This document shows positions 1 through 8,109 of a stretch of 64,000 nt of DNA, in pieces. The first letter of the stretch is position 1. Every line of letters starts with the position of its first letter. Source of the DNA: Flavobacteriales bacterium (GTDB lineage: Bacteria; Bacteroidota; Bacteroidia; Flavobacteriales_F; PHOS-HE28); assembly GCA_016700415.1 (NCBI GenBank), contig CP065018.1, positions 2,548,001 through 2,612,000 on the forward strand, written 5' to 3'. The position numbers and the translations under genes are program-made. Below the pieces are notes generated by a model. The model did not search any database and was not told where the DNA came from. It saw nothing but the letters and a program-made list of their open reading frames with translations.

Positions 1-203
1 GTCGTTCCTGCTGTGCCGAGATTTTCCATTTTTCGGTGTAGGCCATTCAAGAACCGACTCCGGTCAAAGTCCTCAAAGAATCCAGAAAACTCTCCTTTCA
101 ACAGCGCCTCGAAGAGGCTTTCATCCGAAGTTATCTTATGCTGGTAAGTGGCAAAAGATGAGCCGTTGATATGACTCTTTGATCCGTGTTCATCCGTGTC
201 CAT
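1..203 (-). CDS. Partial open reading frame, unknown function
   Basis: A minus-strand frame is open without stops from an ATG at 201-203 to the left window edge, giving at least 67 residues beginning MDTDEHGSKSHINGSSF. It is mixed in composition (acidic stretch then FFEDFDRSRFLNGL) and looks like protein rather than noise, but I do not recognise a family. The ATG lies inside a dispersed short repeat (182-213), so the true start may be the internal part of the frame or the gene may be a remnant. It follows the hydratase gene on the same strand with almost no gap. Confidence 0.35.
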   Translation of the reverse strand, partial: MDTDEHGSKSHINGSSFATYQHKITSDESLFEALLKGEFSGFFEDFDRSRFLNGLHRKMENLGTAGT

Positions 204-213
204 CCGTGGTTCA
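182..213. repeat. Short dispersed repeat, three degenerate ATCCGTG units
   Basis: Three imperfect ~10-bp units (ATCCGTGTTC, ATCCGTGTCC, ATCCGTGGTTC) lie side by side directly behind the stop codon of the hydratase gene. The architecture, three degenerate units ending in CCGTGGT, matches that of the CCTTCGTG-type repeats at 1123, 60984 and 61552. Function unknown. Confidence 0.6.
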
Positions 214-990
214 CTTACCGAACTCTGGCTTCCGCTTCTCCATGAATGCGCTCGTCCCCTCAATGAAGTCCGGTGTGCCAAAGCATTTTCCGAACTCCTC
301 GATCTCGCGTTGCATGCCGTTGGCGCCCGGCTCGTAACCGGCGTTCACCGCGCGGATGGCGGAGGCTAATGCGGTAGGGGAGTTCTTCATGATCGCGGCG
401 GCCAGTTCGTTGCACTTGGCCAGTAGTTCGGCCTGTGGTACAACGTGGTTCACCAAGCCCCATTGCAGGGCCTCGTCGGCTTTGATCATGCCGGCGGTAA
501 AGATCATCTCCATGGCCTTGCCCTTGCCCATGAGGCGCGCGAGGCGTTGCGTGCCGCCGTAGCCGGGGATCACGCCCAAGCTCGTTTCCGGCAGGCCCAT
601 GCGTGCGTTGTCGCTGGCCACGCGGAAGTGGCAGCTCATGGCCAATTCCAGCCCACCGCCCAGCGCGAAACCGTTCACCGCCGCGATCACCGGTTTTTCG
701 AAATGCTCCACATGGTCGAAGAGCAGCTTGTGTCCTTCGGCGCTGAGCATCTTGCCTTCTTCCACGGAAAAATGCGCGAACTCCTTGATGTCGGCACCGG
801 CCACAAAAGCCTTGGGGCCGCTGCCGGTGATGATGAGCACGCGCACGGCCTTGTCGGCTTGGGCCTGGTCCAGCGCTTGGTCCAGCTCGGAGATGGTCGC
901 GCGGTTCAGTGCGTTGAGCTGCTCCGGCCGGTTGATGGTGATGGTGCGGATGCCTTCCGCATCAGCGATCAGGAGATTGGAAAAGGACAT
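211..990 (-). CDS. Enoyl-CoA hydratase/isomerase (crotonase family)
   Basis: This cytoplasmic enzyme should hydrate trans-2-enoyl-CoA to 3-hydroxyacyl-CoA in fatty-acid or amino-acid degradation. At 259 residues it has the usual family length. The N-terminal NRPEQLNALN motif, the oxyanion-hole segment AFVAGADIKEF (about 61-71) and GFALGGGLELAMSC (107-120) are all present. Glu115 and Glu135 are spaced exactly 20 apart, like the two catalytic glutamates of rat hydratase (Glu144, Glu164), which favours hydratase over isomerase. I chose the ATG at 988-990 because MSFSNLLIADAEG is a typical family start; a longer frame opens at 1020. No other beta-oxidation gene is next to it, so the substrate is open. 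Confidence 0.9.
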   Translation of the reverse strand: MSFSNLLIADAEGIRTITINRPEQLNALNRATISELDQALDQAQADKAVRVLIITGSGPKAFVAGADIKEFAHFSVEEGKMLSAEGHKLLFDHVEHFEKPVIAAVNGFALGGGLELAMSCHFRVASDNARMGLPETSLGVIPGYGGTQRLARLMGKGKAMEMIFTAGMIKADEALQWGLVNHVVPQAELLAKCNELAAAIMKNSPTALASAIRAVNAGYEPGANGMQREIEEFGKCFGTPDFIEGTSAFMEKRKPEFGK

Positions 991-1122
991 GAGGTTCAAT
1001 GCTTTTAGGTTGTCGATCAATGAGCCGATCGATCACGTTCGGCAAATGTATCGGCTAGGGCACCAGCAGAACTTTCGTTGCGCTCGTAGCGTCCGTTGCG
1101 GTTAAACCTCAGGGCGACCCTG

Positions 1123-1153
1123 CCTTCGTGTTCTTAGTGTCCTTCGTGGTAGA
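1123..1153. repeat. Short dispersed repeat, CCTTCGTG type
   Basis: Three ~9-bp degenerate units (CCTTCGTGT, TCTTAGTGT, CCTTCGTGG) followed by TAGA lie in the 136-bp gap behind the sensor kinase stop codon. The same element occurs at 61552-61582 and inverted at 60984-61014. The remainder of the 1021-1156 gap shows nothing recognisable. Confidence 0.65.
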
Positions 1154-1156
1154 ACT

Positions 1157-4100
1157 TTAACCCACCAGCGGTAATTCCACAAAGAACGAAGTCCCCGCTT
1201 TCCCTGGCTCCGTGGAGGTCTCGAACCACACCCGTCCGCCGGCATTCTCTATCATACGCTGAACGATGGACAGCCCCAGCCCCATGCCGCTGCTCTTGGT
1301 GGTGAAGCGCGGTTCGAAGATGTGGTCGCGGTCCGCCTCGGCGATGCCCGTTCCGTTGTCGCGCACCTCGATCACCGCCCTGTTCCCTTCCGCGCGAAGT
1401 ATCACTTCCACATGCCCTGAGCGTCCCTCCGGCATGGCCTGCACCGCGTTCTTGATCAGGTTGGTGAAGGTGCGCAGCAGGTGCTCGCGGTCCACATGCA
1501 CCGTGGGGGAAGGTCCGGCTTGTAGCGTCACTTGTGCATTTGGTTCCGCTGCGAAGAGGGCGGTGGCGGCGTTCGCCACCTCGAGGAGGTCCACCTGCTC
1601 GGCCTGTGCGCGCGGCATCTGCGCGAAGTCGGAGAATTCCCCGGCGATCCGGCTCAACACATCGATCTGTTGCACCATCCCGTTGCTGAAGCGGTCCAGC
1701 CGTTCCTTGGCATCGGCCAGGTCCGGTGACCAGGTGCGCTGGAACTGCTGGATGTTCAGCTTCATCGGTGTCAGCGGGTTCTTGATCTCGTGCGCCACCT
1801 GCTTCGCCATTTCACGCCAGGCACTTTCGCGCTCGCTACGTGCGAGCTTCATCGCGCTTTCGCGGAGCTCGTCCACCTTGCGGTTGTACACGCTCACCAA
1901 TTGCCCCAGTTCATCATCCCCGCGATAAGTGAGGGGTTCGTTGTGGGCACCTAAGCCGATGCGCTCCAAGCCGCGCCGCAGCAGTTCCAGCGGGCGCGTG
2001 GTCCAATGGGTGATCAGTGCGGCTGCGACCACGCTCAACAGGAAGAGCAGGGTGAAGAGGTTCACCAGCGCCACATAACCGGCCGCGCGCTCCTGCTCCA
2101 CTTCGCCTTGGCGCGCGAAGTAGGGGAGGGCCAAGTAGGCCAGTACCTCCCCGCCGTCGTTGCGGAAGGGCATGTAGGCCGTGCTGAAATCGGCGCTTCC
2201 GATGTGCTCGCCATGGATGAAGGAAGATGCATCTTCCACCGCTATACGTTGGTAGGCACGCGGGTCCATGCGGCGGCCCAGCAGGCCGGTATTGAACACC
2301 TGTTCGCGGGAGGTGGCTAACAGCGTTCCGTCGGGCGCATACAGCGTGAGGTCGGTGAAGAACACGTTGCTGAGGTTGCCCAACAAATGGTCCAAGTAAG
2401 GCGCCATCGCCGGTAACAGCGCCCCTTCCCCGCGCAAGGTCTGGCGCAATTCGGCGAGCACGCCACGCGAACGTTCGTCCAGTGTCCGCGTGCTGCGCTG
2501 TTCCCTGCGGACATCGATCATGTGGCGCAAGCCGAAGGTGAACAGTAACAGGCTCACAACAGCGAAGCCCGCTACGCCCGAACGGACCTTCCCGCTGATG
2601 CCCATGGTGCCGGACCAACGCCTGCCCAACAGCGCGCCGATGCCCCCGATCACGGCGGCCAGCAAGCAGAAGAAAAGGAATAGATAAGAGAACGTGGTGA
2701 CGTGGTCCCACCAAGTCGGTGTGCGCGTGCCCAATACCAAGAGCGCACCGTGCGGGTCGCCTTGCGCCAGCAGGTCATAGCCGTTCGCGTACCAGTGAGA
2801 TCCATCGGGCGGCACCGGCCTGTCCCAATTCACCGGGAAGATGTACGAGCCGGAGGACGAGGTGAGCACGCCGCGTTCATAGCGCGCTTGCACAAATCGT
2901 TCCGGCCTGAAGGGCGAAGGCCGGTCGCCCGCCAGCAGCAGTTCGGGGAAGCCCAGCCCATCGGCCACAAGGCGAGGGCGTATTTCCACGAACAGCAGGG
3001 TGCTTCCGAGCTCGATCCTGCCGATATAGAGCGCATCTTCGCCGGGCCGGTCCGTGATGCGCAGATCGTCGTTCTCCACGGGTACGCCTTGCTCGAAGCG
3101 GTCCAGGATCGGCTGTGCCGAAGTGGGCGCGTCCGGCGATGTGGTGAAATAGGTTCGTTTGCGGGCCGAGATGAAGTGCAGGCGTAGATTGTAGCGGTCC
3201 CAGTAGCCGGTGAAGAAGGGCTGGCGCACCAAGCGGTCGAGGTCGGTGGCGGAACAGGGGCCGCCCGCGTTAAGCCAAGCCATCACGGCCGGGTCCTTGG
3301 CCACCTCGCGTTCAGCCTCATCGAAAAGCAGTTCGATCACCGGGTCCTCGCGCGTGGTGGCGGTCTCGGCCAAGGTCTGCCGGTCCAGGTCCACCCGTTT
3401 GAAGGTCTGCCGGTTCAGCACGTGGGCGGTGAAAAGGGCTAACGTAGCGATGAGCAGCAGGGCGGGAATTGCACCGGGACGATACCGCATGCGGTCTATC
3501 AGCATCAACGCGGGTAAGGGCCAAAGCGCTAGCACCAGGTCGAAGTTGCCCACGAAATGGTTGAAGAGAACAAGCGCGGCACTGATCAGCACGATCAGCA
3601 GCAGTTTGGGCCCGTAGGAAAGGGCGGGAGAAAGCAGGCGGATAAGGGCATCCGCCTGCACGCACCAAGCGAAGAGCAGCACGCCGATGGCGACCAAGGC
3701 GGCGAGGCTGTAGCCATCGAAGCCCTGTACGCGGAAGAGGTCGAGGCTCACGCTGCTGTCATGAACGAGTGAGATCATCACCGATCCGATGCCCTCCGCA
3801 CAGAGGAACAGGATCACTACGGCCACCACTGCGATGGACCATGGACGCGTTGGCGCGGCCGCATCGCGCAAGGCGCTGCGGATGAACAAGGCCGCGCACA
3901 GCAGCACGGCGGCATTGATCAGCAGGTCGCCCAGCGAGGGCATGAAGAACGAGGAGGCGAAGAGCGATGGGTCGAACAAGGGGTAGGACTTGAGCGCATC
4001 GAAGGCGCCGTGCGCCAACGTGGCCCAGCGAGCGCCCAGTAATACCGGCAGGAAGAGCAGCACCGGCCCCCAGGTTCCGGGCACCATCAAGGCCAAAAGC

Positions 4101-4726
4101 CACAGCGCGGCGACCGCGAACACGACCGCCGCCAAAGCCAACAGCAACAAAACCAAAGAGCGGGTCCCGGGCAGCGCGGTCTCATCGGCCCATTGGAGGC
4201 GCAGCATCACCTTTCCGTCCGCATCGCGCACCACCGGCCCCAGCCCCGGACCTTGCTCGGCCACGATCCCCTTCGCCAACGTGAAGCCGGGATCGAATTG
4301 GTCACGCAGGTACTGGTTCTGGAACGGCGGATTGAACCAGACGCGCTGAACGGCGTGAACGCTCCGGTCGCCCTGCATGGCGAAGGCATGCAGGTAGGTG
4401 CCGTCGGGGAGGGTGAGATGCGCAGCGCGGGCACTGTCCAAGGCGGCATCGGTGATGGGCGCATGGTCGGTCCAGGCCGTTACCACGGTGTCTTTGAAGA
4501 GCCTTAAACCGCCTTCGCCCAAGGCGTGCCCTTCGTCCATGTTTACGGCGTCTTTTTCGAGCGCATCCTTTGCTTGGGCCGCCAATTCCGTGGCGGCCAC
4601 ATCGAGCCGCACTTGCAGTTCCGCGGCCACATCGGCAAGTCGTTCTTGCGGTGGACGTTCTTGGACGAACGCCGCGCACAGCCCCAGGAACAAGGCAAGG
4701 AGCAAGAAGAGGAGGGGGCGGCGCAT
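1157..4726 (-). CDS. NtrY-like membrane sensor histidine kinase
   Basis: A 1189-residue membrane histidine kinase. The start is placed at the ATG at 4724-4726 because MRRPLLFLLLALFLGLCAAF is a membrane anchor; a longer frame runs on to 5101 but crosses into the divergent gene. The N-terminal two thirds alternates hydrophobic spans with two extracytoplasmic regions. A HAMP-like linker (about 905-970) precedes the H-box VAHEIKNPLTPMKLN with phospho-acceptor His979. The ATP-binding domain shows N-box Asn1093, DNGTG (1123-1127) and GMGLGLS (1147-1153). The C-terminal layout resembles NtrY-type kinases that partner NtrC-type regulators, but no response regulator gene is nearby, so its partner and signal are unknown. 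It is longer than ordinary NtrY because of the large sensor region. Confidence 0.85.
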   Translation of the reverse strand: MRRPLLFLLLALFLGLCAAFVQERPPQERLADVAAELQVRLDVAATELAAQAKDALEKDAVNMDEGHALGEGGLRLFKDTVVTAWTDHAPITDAALDSARAAHLTLPDGTYLHAFAMQGDRSVHAVQRVWFNPPFQNQYLRDQFDPGFTLAKGIVAEQGPGLGPVVRDADGKVMLRLQWADETALPGTRSLVLLLLALAAVVFAVAALWLLALMVPGTWGPVLLFLPVLLGARWATLAHGAFDALKSYPLFDPSLFASSFFMPSLGDLLINAAVLLCAALFIRSALRDAAAPTRPWSIAVVAVVILFLCAEGIGSVMISLVHDSSVSLDLFRVQGFDGYSLAALVAIGVLLFAWCVQADALIRLLSPALSYGPKLLLIVLISAALVLFNHFVGNFDLVLALWPLPALMLIDRMRYRPGAIPALLLIATLALFTAHVLNRQTFKRVDLDRQTLAETATTREDPVIELLFDEAEREVAKDPAVMAWLNAGGPCSATDLDRLVRQPFFTGYWDRYNLRLHFISARKRTYFTTSPDAPTSAQPILDRFEQGVPVENDDLRITDRPGEDALYIGRIELGSTLLFVEIRPRLVADGLGFPELLLAGDRPSPFRPERFVQARYERGVLTSSSGSYIFPVNWDRPVPPDGSHWYANGYDLLAQGDPHGALLVLGTRTPTWWDHVTTFSYLFLFFCLLAAVIGGIGALLGRRWSGTMGISGKVRSGVAGFAVVSLLLFTFGLRHMIDVRREQRSTRTLDERSRGVLAELRQTLRGEGALLPAMAPYLDHLLGNLSNVFFTDLTLYAPDGTLLATSREQVFNTGLLGRRMDPRAYQRIAVEDASSFIHGEHIGSADFSTAYMPFRNDGGEVLAYLALPYFARQGEVEQERAAGYVALVNLFTLLFLLSVVAAALITHWTTRPLELLRRGLERIGLGAHNEPLTYRGDDELGQLVSVYNRKVDELRESAMKLARSERESAWREMAKQVAHEIKNPLTPMKLNIQQFQRTWSPDLADAKERLDRFSNGMVQQIDVLSRIAGEFSDFAQMPRAQAEQVDLLEVANAATALFAAEPNAQVTLQAGPSPTVHVDREHLLRTFTNLIKNAVQAMPEGRSGHVEVILRAEGNRAVIEVRDNGTGIAEADRDHIFEPRFTTKSSGMGLGLSIVQRMIENAGGRVWFETSTEPGKAGTSFFVELPLVG

Positions 4727-4994
4727 GGGGCGGTGGCTCAGCAAGGCACGGGCCAAGGTAGCGGGAGTAGCTGTGACCCTTTTATTGTGGGCCGATGGCC
4801 GGGCATCCGCCGGCGCATGTTCTGGCGTAGCCCTTTGCTCCAAGGCCCCCAAAGGCTTTTGGAACCGGCGTGGGACCCCAACACCATGTTCACACTGACC
4901 AAACTCACTTTGCCGATGGACCCAGTGCTCCATACCTTGCCCGAATATCTCGAAAACACCTCGAATACGATCCCAAGCCCAAACATTTGACCGC

Positions 4995-7820
4995 ATGAAC
5001 CGCATTGTAACACTCGGCCTCGCCGGCGCACTTGCCATATCCAGCTTTGTTGCCTCGGCGCAATGCACCGGCTTCAGCCAATCGCCATCCACCACGAGCA
5101 CACCGGGTGCGGGTGCAAATTCACCCGGATACTCTGTTTATCCGGGGACCTACTCCACGTGGTACAGCATTGTTGTTGGTCCGCAATACACCATCACCAG
5201 CACCAACAGCGGTGACTATTTCACGGTCCGCTCAGGCACGTCCGGTGGCACCTTGGTCGCCTTCGGGCAAACGCCGTTGAATTGGACGGCGAACACCTCC
5301 GGGATACACTATATCACGATCAGTAGCAACTCCACCTGCAGCACAAGCGGCAGTTCACGGACCATCACCCTGAGCAGGACCGGCGGCACGGGCTGCAACA
5401 CGGGTTTACAGAGTCCGGTCAGCACCTTCACGCCCACCTGCACCGGCGCCGCTCAAACCATCGCTTCCAGCGTGGGCACGGGCTATTCCTCAGTGAGCCT
5501 CACCAATGGGGTGCCCTATACCTTCACTAGTTCATTAGGCACGGACCAACTGACGATCACCAATTCAACGGGAGCGACGAAATATGTGTGGGGTACCTCC
5601 CCCCTTACCTACGTGTCTGCCACAAGTGGCACCTACCGGTTCTATACGCACAGTAGCTCTACCTGCGGAACCACCGGATCGCGCACCCGCTCGATCAGCT
5701 GCCCGGTTTCCAGCGGAGGCGGGGCCTGCCTCTCCGGCACCCAATACCCTTCCACCACGAAAACGCCGAGCTGCACAGGTTCGAACGAATACATCACCGG
5801 GGCGGCCAACTACGGTGAATTCTCCTTAGTAGCCCTCACCAACGGAGTTGACTATACGTTCACCTGCACCAACGGGGGCTATGTGACGATCAGCAACAGT
5901 GCCGGCACGACCGCGGTCGGGGACGGTGATTCACCATTCACATGGACCGCGACTTCCACGGGCACCTTCCGTTATTACATCCACGCCAATTCTACCTGCG
6001 GATCCGGCGGATCGGCAGGAACACGGTATGTGAGCTGCGCGGCGGCGATACCCGCTCCCGGATGTGCCACGGCCCCTTCCCCGGGTAGCGGGAGCGGTCA
6101 ATGCTTCACTTCCGGCACGACCATGCTTTCATGGGCATCGGTCAGTGGAGCCACCGGCTATGATGTCTATTTCAATTCCGGAGCCAGCGCAACCACCTTG
6201 GTGAGCGGCAACCAAGCGGGAACATCATATAACGCGAGTACTCCCAGTTCAGGGAGTTATAGCTGGCGCATCATCCCGCGCAACAGCACCGGCCCCGCCA
6301 CAGGATGTAGTACTTGGTCCTTCACCCGGACCGCACCGCCCACGTGGTACGCGGATACCGACGGTGACGGCTATGGCGATCCGGGCGACTCGATGGACGC
6401 CTGCACGCGACCCGACGGGTACGTAGCGGACAATACGGATGATTGCCCTATCCTGTCTGGCCGGTCGGGCGACAGCTGTGACGATGGCAGTTCCTCCACA
6501 TACGGTGACATGATCGGCCTGGATTGCGTGTGCTTGGGCACGCCCTGCTCCGGTGATCAGGTGGTGGTGGCCATCAATACCGATGGAAGCCCCGACCAGC
6601 TCACGTGGGAGATCTTGGATGCAAGCAATGCACAGCTCGCAACTGGCGGACCCACTTCGGGCCAAGCCAACGCATTGGTGATCGACACGGTCTGCTTAGG
6701 CACGACGGTGGAAAGTGCCTGCTATGGCTTCAAACTGACGGACAGCTACGGCGATGGCATCATCGGCGGTAACTGGCAGCTACAGACCACGGACGGCAAG
6801 GTGCTGCTTGGCGATGATTTCGCCAACGGGAGCAATTCACCTTCCCTCACCCCGGCCTATGCGGGCTACACGGGGCACAGCTTCTGCCTGCCTCCGGGCC
6901 CGGCCAATATCGCGAGCAAGTCCTGCGGGATCTTCAACTTCAGCATGAACAGCTACGTGTATTGCCGCAACGTGGCCGGAGCGGGCAGCTACCAGTTCGA
7001 GTTCTCCGATCCCGATGCTGGCTTCATCCGCCGCATCGCGGTGAACACCAACAAGGTGCGCTTCAACCAGATGAACACCAGCCCGCTGACGCCCGGCGTG
7101 AAGTACTTCGTCCGGGCACGTACCAACGACGCCGGCCCCATGGCCAGCGCACACTTCGGCACGGGTTGCGAAGTGGGTATGAGCGTACCGCAGACGGTGA
7201 CCTGCACGGAGCTGATCAGCGCGCCGAACTACGGGCACTCCTGCAACGAGAACCGCACCTTCAACACCAACAACAGCTTCATCTATGCCACGCCGGTGGT
7301 GGGCGCGACGGAATACCAGTTCCGCATCTTCATTCCCAGCGAGGGCTACGATGAGACCTTCATCCGCAGCACCTATATCCTACAGTTGAAGTGGAACAAC
7401 CATCCTCCGATGGTCAACGGCTCCACCTACAACGTGCAAGTGAACGTAAAAGTCGGCGCCACCTACAGCGGCTTCTGTGGCAATACCTGCACGATCACCA
7501 TCGACAACAACCCAGGCAACGCAGAGCGCCCCGAGGCCAGCATGGCACAAGCCAATGGAACGGCGACAATGTGGCCGAACCCGGTGCGTGAAAGCAAGGT
7601 CAACGTGAGCATCGACGGCATCCAGGACATGGACCAACAGATCACGGTTGACATCCGGGACATCTACGGCAAGCAGGTCTTCGCCAAGGAATTCGGGAAC
7701 AGCGGTGCGCGCTTCAGCACCATCCTCGACCTGCCGGGCGACATCGCTAGCGGAGCGTACATGGTGAACATCACCGTCAACGGACAGAAGACCGTCCAGC
7801 GGTTGGGCATCATCAAGTAA
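4995..7820 (+). CDS. Secreted multidomain protein with T9SS type A sorting domain
   Basis: A 941-residue protein opens with a clear signal peptide (MNRIVTLGLAGALAISSFVASA, cut before Gln). Three related ~105-residue domains rich in Ser, Thr and Gly follow (about 24-350), each ending near a STCxxxGS...R segment. A fibronectin III-like stretch (about 350-445) and a calcium-binding-like DTDGDGYGDPGDSMDAC segment come next. From about residue 517 the sequence is nearly identical to the C-terminal half of the gene at 8110. The last ~85 residues begin MWPNPV and contain DIYGKQVF and TVNGQKTVQRLGIIK, the pattern of type A T9SS sorting domains, so the protein is expected to be exported to the cell surface. 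No enzymatic motif seen; adhesin or matrix role is inference. Confidence 0.8.
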   Translation: MNRIVTLGLAGALAISSFVASAQCTGFSQSPSTTSTPGAGANSPGYSVYPGTYSTWYSIVVGPQYTITSTNSGDYFTVRSGTSGGTLVAFGQTPLNWTANTSGIHYITISSNSTCSTSGSSRTITLSRTGGTGCNTGLQSPVSTFTPTCTGAAQTIASSVGTGYSSVSLTNGVPYTFTSSLGTDQLTITNSTGATKYVWGTSPLTYVSATSGTYRFYTHSSSTCGTTGSRTRSISCPVSSGGGACLSGTQYPSTTKTPSCTGSNEYITGAANYGEFSLVALTNGVDYTFTCTNGGYVTISNSAGTTAVGDGDSPFTWTATSTGTFRYYIHANSTCGSGGSAGTRYVSCAAAIPAPGCATAPSPGSGSGQCFTSGTTMLSWASVSGATGYDVYFNSGASATTLVSGNQAGTSYNASTPSSGSYSWRIIPRNSTGPATGCSTWSFTRTAPPTWYADTDGDGYGDPGDSMDACTRPDGYVADNTDDCPILSGRSGDSCDDGSSSTYGDMIGLDCVCLGTPCSGDQVVVAINTDGSPDQLTWEILDASNAQLATGGPTSGQANALVIDTVCLGTTVESACYGFKLTDSYGDGIIGGNWQLQTTDGKVLLGDDFANGSNSPSLTPAYAGYTGHSFCLPPGPANIASKSCGIFNFSMNSYVYCRNVAGAGSYQFEFSDPDAGFIRRIAVNTNKVRFNQMNTSPLTPGVKYFVRARTNDAGPMASAHFGTGCEVGMSVPQTVTCTELISAPNYGHSCNENRTFNTNNSFIYATPVVGATEYQFRIFIPSEGYDETFIRSTYILQLKWNNHPPMVNGSTYNVQVNVKVGATYSGFCGNTCTITIDNNPGNAERPEASMAQANGTATMWPNPVRESKVNVSIDGIQDMDQQITVDIRDIYGKQVFAKEFGNSGARFSTILDLPGDIASGAYMVNITVNGQKTVQRLGIIK
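6543..7820 (+). repeat. Shared C-terminal module, copy 1
   Basis: About 1.27 kb encoding the C-terminal half of this gene is repeated, with long stretches of near-identical DNA, at 10277-11544 in the next gene. The run around 6985-7130 is almost base-for-base equal to 10716-10860. Confidence 0.8.
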
Positions 7821-7877
7821 GTCCAGTACTCAGGGTCTCCACCTTACGGCGGATGATCTTGAGCGGAACTCAAGCCG

Positions 7878-7920
7878 AAGGGCCTTTCCCTCCGACCATC
7901 GGAAGGGAACGGCCCTTTTT
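7878..7920 (+). terminator. Intrinsic terminator
   Basis: Arms at 7878-7895 and 7899-7917 pair as a long GC-rich hairpin with a three-base loop and one bulge, and a T run ends it at 7916-7920. It sits 58 bp behind the upstream stop codon, as expected for the end of that transcript. The rest of the 289-bp gap to the next gene holds an AT-rich stretch (8007-8060) that may be the promoter of the gene at 8110, but no consensus could be fixed. Confidence 0.75.
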
Positions 7921-8109
7921 GCCGGGCATCTATTCGTGATCCGCGTCACTTTGCTTTTGGTCCGCTACCTCATCTCCTCCTACGCCCACCACTGCACGGT
8001 CCAGAGTAAAAAAATACTTGTAAACAGGTAAATTAAGTATGGTGAACAGCGATATAACTTGGTAGCGAAATTCTTCCTCCCGGCCACAGTCCATCAAACT
8101 CCATCACCA

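Noticed and set aside
4727..5101. N-terminal extension of the sensor kinase frame
   Set aside because: It overlaps the divergent secreted-protein gene and comes before the membrane anchor start MRRPLLFLLL.
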